A DNA stretch of 41,108 bases from Mesorhizobium sp. (GTDB lineage Bacteria > Pseudomonadota > Alphaproteobacteria > Rhizobiales > Rhizobiaceae): the NCBI RefSeq assembly GCF_017306585.1, contig NZ_JAFKIC010000144.1, positions 1-41,108 on the forward strand, in the 5' to 3' direction. Positions 15,498 to 23,025 of the stretch are shown here, in pieces. Within the stretch, counting starts at the first letter, position 1; the number at the start of each line of letters is the position of its first letter. The notes under the pieces are model-generated. The model saw nothing but the letters and a program-made list of their open reading frames with translations. It did not search any database and had not been told where the DNA came from. The position numbers and the translations under genes are program-made.

Positions 15498-17858
15498 CTA
15501 TGCCTCCTTGTGATGGGGCTGTGCACCGGGCATGCCGGGCACATCGGCTAAACACAGTGTGGCAGGCGGATCGAACGCTGTCACCGGTGGAATGGCTCCT
15601 TCGAAGCGCGACACCTCGACCAGTGTCGAATTGCAGGTCGGCGATTGGGCAAGTCGCGACGTACCTCGGTCCGGCGTCAGCACATTCGGATTGCCGTGTT
15701 TTTCCAGGCTGTTCGGGTATCCAGGCTCGGTCGGATCGAACCAGGCGCCGGTGGGCAGCTGGATGACGCCGGGGACGAGGCCGTCCGTCAGAACCGCGCC
15801 CGCCAGGCATGCGCCGCGGTCGTTGAACACGCGCACAATCGTTCCGTCGGCAATGCCGCGAGCGGCCGCGTCCTGTGGATTGATCCACAATGGCGCGCGG
15901 CCCGACACCTTGCCGGCGCGACTGACCGAGCCGTGATCATACTGGCTGTGCAGCTTGTCGGCGGGCTGCGGCGACAGGAGATGCAGCGGGAACCTGCTGG
16001 CAAGATCGCTGCCCAGCCATTCCCTCGGCTCTCGCCATACCGCATGGCCGGGACAGTCGTCATAGCCGAAGGACTCTATCGTGGCGGAGAACAACTCTAT
16101 GCGGCCCGAAGGGGTCGCGAGCCGATGGTGCTCCGGGTCGGCGCGGAAGGCGCCCAGCAGGGTCTGCGACATGACTTGGCGCACGAGATCGGCGTGACCG
16201 TCCTGCCAGAAGCGGTCGAAGGACGGCATCTCGACCCCTGCCGTGTCGGCATTGTCCCTGGCTTGCTCATAGAGCAGCCGGATCCATTCGTCGGCATCGC
16301 GCCCTTCGGTGAAGGCCCCGCTGGTGCCGAGGCGCGCCGACAGATCGGCGAAAATGCCGAAATCGTCGCGAGCCTCTCCGACGGGATCGATCGCCTGCTT
16401 CATGGCGACCACGAGGTTCTCGCGGTTCGAGAAGGCGAGGTCGTTTCGCTCCAGTGGCGTGGTGATGGGCAGCACGATGTCGGCATGGCGCGCCGTCGCG
16501 GTCCAGAAGGGCTCGTGAACGATGATCGTTTCAGGGCGCTGCCAGGCCTCGACGAGGCGGTTCAGATCCTGGTGATGGTGGAACGGATTGCCGCCGGCCC
16601 AATAGACCAACCTGATATCAGGGTAAATCATCGCGGCGCCGTTGAAGTCGAAGGAGCTGCCGGGATTGAGCAGCATGTCGGCCATGCGCGCGACGGGAAT
16701 GAAGTCCTTCACCGGATTCCTGCCCTGCGGCAGCGACGACCAGCGGAAACCCATTTCCGGCCGTCCGGCGCCGTTCGTCGAGGAATAGCCGAAGCCGAGC
16801 CCGCCCCCCGGCAATCCGATCTGGCCGAGCAGGGCGGCCAGCGTGATCGCCGCCCAATAGGGCTGTTCGCCATGGTCGGCGCGTTGAAGCGACCAGCTCA
16901 CCATCAGCATGGTGCGCTTGGTGGCCATTGCCCCGGCCAGTGCGACGATCTCGTCCTCGGCTATGCCGGCCAGGCCGGCGGCCCATGCCGGGGTTTTCGG
17001 CTGGCCGTCGGTCTCGCCCATGATATAGGCCCTGACCGCCTCGAAGCCGGTGCAGTACCGCGCCAGGAATGCTTCATCGTGGAAGCCTTCGCTGATGAGC
17101 ACATAGCACAGGGCCAACATCAGGGCGGTGTCGCTGTTCGGCCGAAGCGGCAGCCATTCGGTCTTGACCTCGCGCGGCGCGTCGTCGCGCACGGGCGAGA
17201 TGTTGATCAGCCGCGCGCCGTTGCCCACGGCTTTCTGCAGCGCGGCCATCGCTTCGTGGCGCGCTGCGCCGCCGCCCTGTATCTGGGCGTTGCGCCAGGG
17301 CAGGCCACCAAAGGCGACGATCAGTTCGCTATGCGCTTCGATGCCGTCCCAGGTGGAGTGATTGCCGGTGAGGCCGTCGGTGCTGCCGAGCACATGCGGC
17401 AGAATGATCTCGGCCGCGCCATAGGAATAGCTCAGAACAGAGCTCGTATAGCCGCCGATGGTGTTGAGGAAACGGTGAACCTGGCTTTGCGCATGGTGGA
17501 AGCGGCCCGCGCTCGCCCATCCGTAGGAGCCCGCATAGATCGCGCTGTTGCCGTGTCCGGCGCGGACGCGGTTCAGTTCGGCGGCCACCATATCCAGTGC
17601 GGTTTCCCAGGAGACTTCGACGAAGGGTTCGCCGCCCCGCCTGCCGTTGACGCCTGACCTGTCCCCCTCCAGCCAACCGCGCCTGACGGCCGGACGGGAA
17701 ACGCCCAGGTCACCTTGCACCGTGCCCAGCATGGACCTGCCGATCGGCGAAGGATCGGGGTCGCCGCTCCATGGCTCGACGCTGACGAGCCGGCCATTCC
17801 TGGCGCTGACTTCGTAGGTCCCCCAATGCATGGTGGTGAGCAGGGTTTCGGACTCCAT
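15498..17858 (-). CDS. BisC-like molybdenum oxidoreductase (DMSO reductase family)
   Basis: This protein of about 786 residues is a molybdopterin-guanine-dinucleotide enzyme of the DMSO/TMAO/biotin-sulfoxide reductase branch. Support: HWGTYEV at the N-terminus, no N-terminal Cys cluster for an iron-sulfur centre, the Mo-ligand Ser region AGSYGWASAGRFHHAQSQ, GGYTSSVLSYSYGAAE, WAGGNPFHHHQDLNRL, HADIVLPITTPLERND, and a C-terminal molydop_binding domain (LLSPQPADKLHSQYDHGS). The order matches E. coli BisC as recalled. No Tat signal is visible, so it is likely cytoplasmic. ATG 17858 is favoured; GTG 17891 is possible. It lies inside a peptide-type ABC operon, between the binding protein and the permeases, so its substrate is probably the imported compound, for instance a sulfoxide or N-oxide. 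That is inference. Confidence 0.87.
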   Translation of the reverse strand: MESETLLTTMHWGTYEVSARNGRLVSVEPWSGDPDPSPIGRSMLGTVQGDLGVSRPAVRRGWLEGDRSGVNGRRGGEPFVEVSWETALDMVAAELNRVRAGHGNSAIYAGSYGWASAGRFHHAQSQVHRFLNTIGGYTSSVLSYSYGAAEIILPHVLGSTDGLTGNHSTWDGIEAHSELIVAFGGLPWRNAQIQGGGAARHEAMAALQKAVGNGARLINISPVRDDAPREVKTEWLPLRPNSDTALMLALCYVLISEGFHDEAFLARYCTGFEAVRAYIMGETDGQPKTPAWAAGLAGIAEDEIVALAGAMATKRTMLMVSWSLQRADHGEQPYWAAITLAALLGQIGLPGGGLGFGYSSTNGAGRPEMGFRWSSLPQGRNPVKDFIPVARMADMLLNPGSSFDFNGAAMIYPDIRLVYWAGGNPFHHHQDLNRLVEAWQRPETIIVHEPFWTATARHADIVLPITTPLERNDLAFSNRENLVVAMKQAIDPVGEARDDFGIFADLSARLGTSGAFTEGRDADEWIRLLYEQARDNADTAGVEMPSFDRFWQDGHADLVRQVMSQTLLGAFRADPEHHRLATPSGRIELFSATIESFGYDDCPGHAVWREPREWLGSDLASRFPLHLLSPQPADKLHSQYDHGSVSRAGKVSGRAPLWINPQDAAARGIADGTIVRVFNDRGACLAGAVLTDGLVPGVIQLPTGAWFDPTEPGYPNSLEKHGNPNVLTPDRGTSRLAQSPTCNSTLVEVSRFEGAIPPVTAFDPPATLCLADVPGMPGAQPHHKEA

Positions 17859-17940
17859 GGGACGTGCCAATGGTGGATCGTTCCGCAGCACGAAGGTCTA
17901 CGGCAGGCGGGCGACGCTTGCCTCGACCGACGACGAAAGC

Positions 17941-17964
17941 GCCAGTCCCCTGCAGGGGACTGGC
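17941..17964 (-). repeat. Perfect 24-base palindrome after binding-protein gene copy 2
   Basis: The arms GCCAGTCCCCTG and CAGGGGACTGGC are perfect complements with no spacer (RNA loop closes within the centre). It lies 29 bases after the binding-protein stop on the minus strand, inside the operon. Like the stem-loop at 6545-6574, it sits just behind a binding-protein gene and probably protects that part of the mRNA or attenuates read-through into the oxidoreductase. Confidence 0.65.
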
Positions 17965-17992
17965 AGTTGCGGTTTGGCGTATCTGCTTCCGC

Positions 17993-19654
17993 TTAGGCCT
18001 TCGACGCCTTTTCGAGGAACAGCTGCGACATGGCGGTCGGCTGGACGCCTGCCACGCCCTTGGCCGTTGCCGTCAGGTAGTCGTAGAAATAGCCGAAGAT
18101 CACCGGCGTTTCCTCGAGCAGCAGCTTCTGGATCTTGCCCGCATCCGCCTTCTGGGCCTCGAGATCGAGGGCGCCGATATAGCTGGCTGCCAGCGTATCG
18201 TAGTCCTTGTTCTTGAAGTGCGCGGCATTCCAGGTGCCGTCGCTCTTCAAGGGAGCCGCGAGATAGACATTGGGCACGCCGCGGTGGCCGTAGTCGGTGA
18301 TGCCCATCGCCGAGTCCAGCCAGTTCGACTTGCCGAATACGGCGTCCCCGTAATAGGCGCTCTGGTCGAGGATGTTGAGATCGAGCTGGATGCCGATTTC
18401 TTTGACCCAGTTCTGGATGAGCTGGGCGTATTCCGGGATCTCCAGATAGCGCTCGGTGGTGAGCGTCATCTTGAAGCCCTGAGCGAGGCCGGCTGCCTCC
18501 ATCAACTGCTTTGCCTGGGCGATATCCTGCTTGCGCTGCGGCACGCTGGTGTCGGTCGAGGGGTAGACGGCGGCGAACGGGCTGTCATTGCCGAGTGCCG
18601 AGCGACCCTTCATCAGGCCGGCGGCGAGTTTCTCGCGGTCGATGCAGAGCGCGATGGCGCGACGCACGCGGGCGTCCTTGGTCGGGCCTTCGTCGCAATG
18701 CATGTGCAGTTGCTGGTGGGCGGACGACTTCAGGCTGATGATGTCGACATTGGGATCGTTGAGCAGCGCCACGCCGGACAGAACCGGCATCTGGTTGATG
18801 ATGTCTACCTGCCCGCCCTGCAGCGCCAGGATCATCGGCTGCATGTCGGCGAAGAAGGTGAATTCTGTGCGGTCGGGCAGCGCCTTCTCACCCCAATAGT
18901 CGTCGTTGCGCACGAACGAGGCGCCGACCTTCGGCGTGTATTTCTCGACCTTGAACGGCCCGGTGCCGTCGAAGCTCTTCTCGTATTCGCCCTTGTAGCT
19001 CGCCGGGATGATGACGGCGTTGTAGTTGTCGGACGACAGCATGTAGGGGAAGTTGCCGTTCGGCGCGTCGAGGTGGAATTCCACCGTGTAGTCGTCGACC
19101 TTCTTCGAGGCGCCCTTCGACAGAATGCCGGTGAACACCGACAGCGCGTTGGAGGAGTTTGCCGGATCGGCGAGGCGGTCGATGCTGGCCACCACGTCCT
19201 CGGCCTTCATCTCGCCGCCCGAGTGGAATTTCACGCCCTTGCGCAGCTTGAAGGTCCACACCGTGCCGTCGGTGTTGGGCGCCCAGCTTTCGGCCAGTGC
19301 CGGCTTCAGCACCAGGTCCGGACCGTCGACGCAGAGGAATTCCGCAACCTGCTGCATGATGAGCAGGCCGCCTGCGTCCGCGATGGTGACCGGGTCGATA
19401 GCCGCCGCCGGCACGCTGCTGGCGACGCGGATGGTGGCGCCCGGCGCGCCGGCGGCGCGAGCGAGCGAGGGGGCTGCGCCGAAGCCGGCGGCCATGCCGA
19501 TGCGGCCGAGCAGCGGCAGCGACAGGCCGAGCAGGCTGCCATGGCGCACGAAGTCGCGGCGGCTGACGCGCCCGTCGACGAGGCCGTCGATGAGATGGTT
19601 TTCGAGCGGCGAGCGGCCGCGCCGGATAAGATCGAGAAGGCGATAGTTTTTCAT
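17993..19654 (-). CDS. Tat-exported peptide-type ABC binding protein (SBP_bac_5), copy 2
   Basis: This 553-residue DppA/OppA-class binding protein has an n-region of about 31 residues before a twin-arginine motif, RRDFVRHG (32-39), and the hydrophobic LLGLSLPLLGRIGMAAG. Mature hallmarks are LAESWAPNTDGTVWTFKLRK, FHSGGEMKAEDVVASIDRL and ARVRRAIALCIDREKL. It is a close paralogue of the 8906-10561 protein over the whole length. It is the first gene of the transport operon, followed by the oxidoreductase, two permeases and the ATPase. Upstream is a 240-base spacer with a TTGTCGAC site like the core of the GntR operator at 22947. Peptides, opines, betaines or other amino-acid derivatives are possible ligands. 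Confidence 0.92.
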   Translation of the reverse strand: MKNYRLLDLIRRGRSPLENHLIDGLVDGRVSRRDFVRHGSLLGLSLPLLGRIGMAAGFGAAPSLARAAGAPGATIRVASSVPAAAIDPVTIADAGGLLIMQQVAEFLCVDGPDLVLKPALAESWAPNTDGTVWTFKLRKGVKFHSGGEMKAEDVVASIDRLADPANSSNALSVFTGILSKGASKKVDDYTVEFHLDAPNGNFPYMLSSDNYNAVIIPASYKGEYEKSFDGTGPFKVEKYTPKVGASFVRNDDYWGEKALPDRTEFTFFADMQPMILALQGGQVDIINQMPVLSGVALLNDPNVDIISLKSSAHQQLHMHCDEGPTKDARVRRAIALCIDREKLAAGLMKGRSALGNDSPFAAVYPSTDTSVPQRKQDIAQAKQLMEAAGLAQGFKMTLTTERYLEIPEYAQLIQNWVKEIGIQLDLNILDQSAYYGDAVFGKSNWLDSAMGITDYGHRGVPNVYLAAPLKSDGTWNAAHFKNKDYDTLAASYIGALDLEAQKADAGKIQKLLLEETPVIFGYFYDYLTATAKGVAGVQPTAMSQLFLEKASKA

Positions 19655-19747
19655 GGGTTTAAACCCTTTCCCCAGTTGTTGTGGTTGGCGAATTCATTCC
19701 GACTGACGAGTCCCGGGAGTTCTCCTGTTCCCGACCCTCATCAATAT

Positions 19748-19757
19748 TTGTCGACGG
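19748..19757. promoter_or_regulatory. Possible GntR half-operator TTGTCGACGG
   Basis: This site shares the eight-base core TTGTCGAC with the perfect palindrome upstream of the GntR gene. It lies 94 bases before the start of the binding protein that heads the transport operon. It could link that operon to the GntR regulator. Because GTCGAC is itself palindromic and common in GC-rich DNA, the evidence is modest. Confidence 0.35.
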
Positions 19758-19894
19758 ACTGTAGCATGCGGTTCCGACTGGTCCACCCACTCGTTGGAAT
19801 GGAAAAGTCAGATTTTCGCGATGACTTGTCTGTCGGCCAGGCGACCCATGGCCGCCCTTTTCTCGATAAATCCTGCTTGCTTTTCGACATCCTC

Positions 19895-21079
19895 CTAATT
19901 CAGCGGCAAACGGCGATATGTCCCGGGGTTCGCCGGGTCGTGATATTTGTTGCAGGGACCGTTCTGCACGAAATCGCGATGGCAGGCCGCGAGGTTTTCC
20001 CGCGACAACGTGACGCCGAGACCGGGGCCCTCCGGAACGCGCACGACATTGCCCTTCGGCGAAAACGGCCCTTCCTCGGTGATGTCCATCGGCTGCATTC
20101 GAAACAGCGACTGGTTGGGCTCCCGGATCCAGCCGAGCGCCGCGCACAGATGCAGATAGGCGGCGCTGCCGACACCGCTGTCGCCGCTGTAGCACCAGAA
20201 GTCGATACCGGCATGCTCGCAGGCGCCGACGAAGCGCAGCATGCGACCGATGCCGCCATGCGCCGTCGGGTTGCCCACGAAGGCATCGGGCACCTTGAGG
20301 TCGAAAGCGCGCGCAATGTCGATATTGTGGGTCGAGAACGGGATCGAGCAATGGCGGCGCAGCTCGCGCATCTCCTCGATCGTCGCCACCGGATCCTCCC
20401 AGTTGCGAACACCGAGTTCCTCCAGCGGTCGCGCCAGCCGCCGGGCCGTGGCGAGCGAATAAGCCTGGTTGGAATCGATGCGGATCATCACATCATCGCC
20501 GAGCTTTTTACGGATGAGCTCGACCATCCGGAGCGAGATTTTCGGATCGTCGGTCGAGAACTTGCCTTCGAAGAAGGTCGTGCCGTGCATCTGGTGCAGT
20601 TCGACACAATAATCCGCGACTTCTTCCGGCGTCGTCTCGCCTTTGACCTTGGGCCCGTCACCGCGCAGCGAGAAATAGTCGGTGAAGGGGATATCCTTGC
20701 GCACCGCGCCACCAAGCAACTGGTAGAGCGGCTGGTTCCAGGCCTTGCCGCGCAGGTCCCACAGCGCCACCTCGATGGCGCCGAAGGCCATGATGCGGGT
20801 GCGGTCGTTGATCGATTGCACCCCGGTCCAGAAGGGCAGGCAGACATGTTCGGCGCCGGCAATGTCGAACGCATCCCGCCCGATCAGGCGCGGAGCCAGG
20901 ACATCGTTGATGATCGCCGCCGCCGCCGGGGTCGGCGCCTCGCCAAGGCCGATCAGTCCATCCTCGGTCTCGACCTCGACGATGGTCGGCGAGAACCCGT
21001 CCAGTTCGCCGAACACCCAGGCGTAGGGCGCTTCGAGGCGAAGGTTGATCGGCGTTGCCTTGATGCTGCGGATCTTCAT
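19895..21079 (-). CDS. Enolase-superfamily protein (glucarate-dehydratase/mandelate-racemase-like)
   Basis: This 394-residue enzyme has the enolase capping domain (residues 1-125) and a TIM barrel. Metal ligands are D202 (IRIDSNQAY), E228 (NWEDPV) and probably N252 (THNID), the Asp-Glu-Asn set of the glucarate-dehydratase group. K173 (FFEGKFS) may be the first catalytic base. The His-Asp dyad expected on the other face is not where I would place it: by eye alignment the Asp position is N270 (VGNPTAHGG) and the His position is Y297 (WCYSGDSG); H274 could substitute. So the reaction, probably abstraction of a proton next to a carboxylate, cannot be named. ATG 21079 lies one base after the stop of the upstream enolase gene; a longer frame start at 21151 overlaps that gene and is rejected. 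Confidence 0.85.
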   Translation of the reverse strand: MKIRSIKATPINLRLEAPYAWVFGELDGFSPTIVEVETEDGLIGLGEAPTPAAAAIINDVLAPRLIGRDAFDIAGAEHVCLPFWTGVQSINDRTRIMAFGAIEVALWDLRGKAWNQPLYQLLGGAVRKDIPFTDYFSLRGDGPKVKGETTPEEVADYCVELHQMHGTTFFEGKFSTDDPKISLRMVELIRKKLGDDVMIRIDSNQAYSLATARRLARPLEELGVRNWEDPVATIEEMRELRRHCSIPFSTHNIDIARAFDLKVPDAFVGNPTAHGGIGRMLRFVGACEHAGIDFWCYSGDSGVGSAAYLHLCAALGWIREPNQSLFRMQPMDITEEGPFSPKGNVVRVPEGPGLGVTLSRENLAACHRDFVQNGPCNKYHDPANPGTYRRLPLN

Positions 21080-21080
21080 C

Positions 21081-22187
21081 TTAACGGCCGATCTCGAAGA
21101 AGGGCGCGCCGAGCAGGCCGGGATCCACGTCGATGCCAAGGCCGGGGCCATCGGGAACGCCCATATGGCTGCCGGTCACCGGTGGCGCGTTGGTGGCCGT
21201 ACGCACCGTCACCCATTCGTGGAAGGCGATGGCGTGCAACCGCCGCTCCTCGGGCGTCGACAGCGACAGATGCGCCATCGCCGCGGTGTCGATCTCGGCG
21301 CCGCCGGTGTCCTCGACCGTGATCATGAAGCCGAGGTCGACGGCCACGTCGCGGATCAGCCGGGTCTTACTGACACCGCCGAGCCGCGAGATCTTCAGCG
21401 TCAGCCCGTCGGCCGCTCCCTGGCGATGAATCTCCAGCATCTGTTCCAGCGAGGTGACGGATTCATCCAGCACCATCGGCTTGTCGAGCATGCGGCGCAC
21501 CGACATGTTCTCCTCGATCGTTGTGCAGGGCTGCTCGAATGTGTAATCGATGGAGCGCGTGGCGTCGGCGAACTGACGCGCCTGATAGGGCGTCCAGCCG
21601 GCATTGGCGTCGCAGAAGATCACCGTGCCTTTCGGCACAGCCGCCGCGACCGTGCCGACGCGCTCGATGTCCTCGTGCACATTGCCGCCGACCTTGACCT
21701 GCAGGCGGCGGCAGCCCTCGGCGATGATCCGCTTGGCGAGCGCCGCCATCTGGTCGAGCGTGCCGTGGGTGACGACCCTGTAGGTTTCCGCCATATCGCT
21801 CTCGCGACCGCCCAGCATCGTCACCAGCGGCACACCGGCGTCGCGCGCCGCGAGATCCCAGCAGGCCATGTCGAGCGCCGACTTGATGTAGGGATGGCCC
21901 TTGAACACCGTGTCCATGAGCCGGCCGATGCTCGCCAGCCCGCGCGGATCCTGGCCGATCAGGTGCGGCGCGATCTCGGGCACGCCGGCGCGGGTGCCGG
22001 CGGGAAAGGCGGCCGAGTAGAAATTGCCGAGCGGCGCCATCTCACCCCAGCCGGTCACGCCGCTGTCGGAGGTAATCGAGACGATGACGGCGTCGAAGCA
22101 GTCGGCGACCCGCCCCTTCGACATGCGGTAGGGGCCGTCCACGAAGGGCTGCACGACGTGATAGGCTTTGATGGTTTCGATCTGCAC
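21081..22187 (-). CDS. Enolase-superfamily enzyme, cis-3-hydroxyproline dehydratase / hydroxyproline-betaine epimerase-like
   Basis: This 368-residue enzyme is of the muconate-lactonising-enzyme subgroup. K165 (RLQVKVGG) and K265 (LTLKISRLGG) sit on opposite faces of the barrel as an acid/base pair. D193 (FCDANAGW), E218 (FEQPC) and D241 (VLDES) are the Mg2+ ligands. The lysine spacing and motifs resemble hydroxyproline-betaine 2-epimerase and cis-3-hydroxy-L-proline dehydratase, as recalled, including the substrate-loop segment PYRMSKGRVADCFDAVIV. It should therefore act on the alpha-carbon of an amino-acid or betaine-like acid. It lies 33 bases after the GntR gene and one base before the second enolase gene, so the three form one transcript. 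Specificity cannot be read from sequence alone. Confidence 0.87.
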   Translation of the reverse strand: MQIETIKAYHVVQPFVDGPYRMSKGRVADCFDAVIVSITSDSGVTGWGEMAPLGNFYSAAFPAGTRAGVPEIAPHLIGQDPRGLASIGRLMDTVFKGHPYIKSALDMACWDLAARDAGVPLVTMLGGRESDMAETYRVVTHGTLDQMAALAKRIIAEGCRRLQVKVGGNVHEDIERVGTVAAAVPKGTVIFCDANAGWTPYQARQFADATRSIDYTFEQPCTTIEENMSVRRMLDKPMVLDESVTSLEQMLEIHRQGAADGLTLKISRLGGVSKTRLIRDVAVDLGFMITVEDTGGAEIDTAAMAHLSLSTPEERRLHAIAFHEWVTVRTATNAPPVTGSHMGVPDGPGLGIDVDPGLLGAPFFEIGR

Positions 22188-22220
22188 GTTGGTATCCGTT
22201 GTCAGCGATGGTGAGAGGGG

Positions 22221-22913
22221 TCAGGCGCCTTTCGACGGCCGCCGTTCGAGGCCGCGCGCATAGGCAAGAAGCTCTTCGAAATCGAGGTCGATATGTTCGC
22301 GGGCATGGCGCTGGGCGGCACGCATGTCGTTGCCCTTGAGCAGCGCCACATAGGTTTCATGGACGTCTTCGGCCGGCACGACTTCCTTGCGCGCCTGCTG
22401 GTGCAGGGCGAAGTACATCTGCAGCCGGCTGGTCAGCCGCTGCCATGTTTCCAGAAGCACCGAATTGTCGGCCCATTCATGGATCAGGCCGTGCAGTTGC
22501 AGCGCGGTTTCGATCTGGCGCGTGGTGTCGCGGTCGCGCGTCGCCTGCTTGACGGCCTCATGGCGGCGGTCGAGTTCGTCGAAGAAGCGCTGGTCGCGCA
22601 GCTTCCACATCAGCTCGATGGCGAATTCGTCGAGCACCTTGTTCAGCGAATAGGCGTCATCGATGTCCTTGGCGGTGACATCGATGACGAAGGTGCCGGC
22701 ATAGGGAATGCTGGTCAGGATGCCTTCCTGCACCAGTTCGCGCATCGCCTCGCGCAAGGGCGCGCGGCTGACGCGCATCTGTTCCGAGATGCGAAGCTCG
22801 TTGAGCTTTTGCCCCGGCTCCAGCTGTCCGGTCAGGATCGCGCGCCGCAACAGCGCGACGATCTCGGCGCGGCGCGTCGTATCCGCGATCGGGCTGAAAT
22901 CCAGCTTTGCCAT
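22221..22913 (-). CDS. GntR-family (FadR/FCD) transcription regulator
   Basis: This 230-residue regulator has an N-terminal winged helix (about residues 10-75: RRAEIVALLRRAILTGQLEP, LNELRISEQMRVSRAPLREA, LVQEGILTSIPYAGTFV) and an all-helical FCD effector domain with the expected His residues (DRRHEAV, LHGLIHEW, REHIDLD). FCD regulators usually sense small carboxylates or amino acids. ATG 22913 is preferred because GGAG lies upstream; the frame extends to 23042, but that extra part contains the operator. The palindrome AGATTGTCGACAATCT 34 bases upstream is a classical GntR-FCD operator. It heads the two enolase genes and probably represses them until a substrate or intermediate is present. Confidence 0.9.
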   Translation of the reverse strand: MAKLDFSPIADTTRRAEIVALLRRAILTGQLEPGQKLNELRISEQMRVSRAPLREAMRELVQEGILTSIPYAGTFVIDVTAKDIDDAYSLNKVLDEFAIELMWKLRDQRFFDELDRRHEAVKQATRDRDTTRQIETALQLHGLIHEWADNSVLLETWQRLTSRLQMYFALHQQARKEVVPAEDVHETYVALLKGNDMRAAQRHAREHIDLDFEELLAYARGLERRPSKGA

Positions 22914-22946
22914 TCGGCCACTCCAGGGAACCGAAGACAGAGAAGC

Positions 22947-22962
22947 AGATTGTCGACAATCT
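22947..22962. promoter_or_regulatory. GntR-FCD operator, perfect 16-base palindrome
   Basis: AGATTGTCGACAATCT is perfectly symmetric and matches the TTGTC-GACAA type of site known for FCD-class GntR proteins. It lies 34-49 bases before the GntR start, between that gene and the 2-oxoglutarate oxygenase gene, so it should control the GntR-enolase transcript. Confidence 0.7.
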
Positions 22963-23025
22963 AACAAGGCGCTATTTTGGATTTCTGCTGGTTGACCGGT
23001 CTTGCGCCCGTGAATGCCGGCGACG

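Noticed and set aside
15496-15888. N-terminal extension of the DppB-like permease to 15888
   Set aside because: It overlaps the molybdenum enzyme gene out of frame and is Arg/Pro-rich. Homology begins only at 15495.
15645-17657. A 670-codon plus-strand open frame over the molybdenum enzyme
   Set aside because: It is the antisense shadow of a gene with clear family motifs.
15498-17858. Naming the molybdenum enzyme a TMAO reductase because tmm is nearby
   Set aside because: It lacks a Tat signal, lies in a separate operon 13 kb away and looks more like BisC, so a TMAO role would be over-reading.
17864-21322. A 1152-codon plus-strand open frame
   Set aside because: It runs antisense through the binding-protein and enolase genes, has no recognisable domain and no ribosome site.
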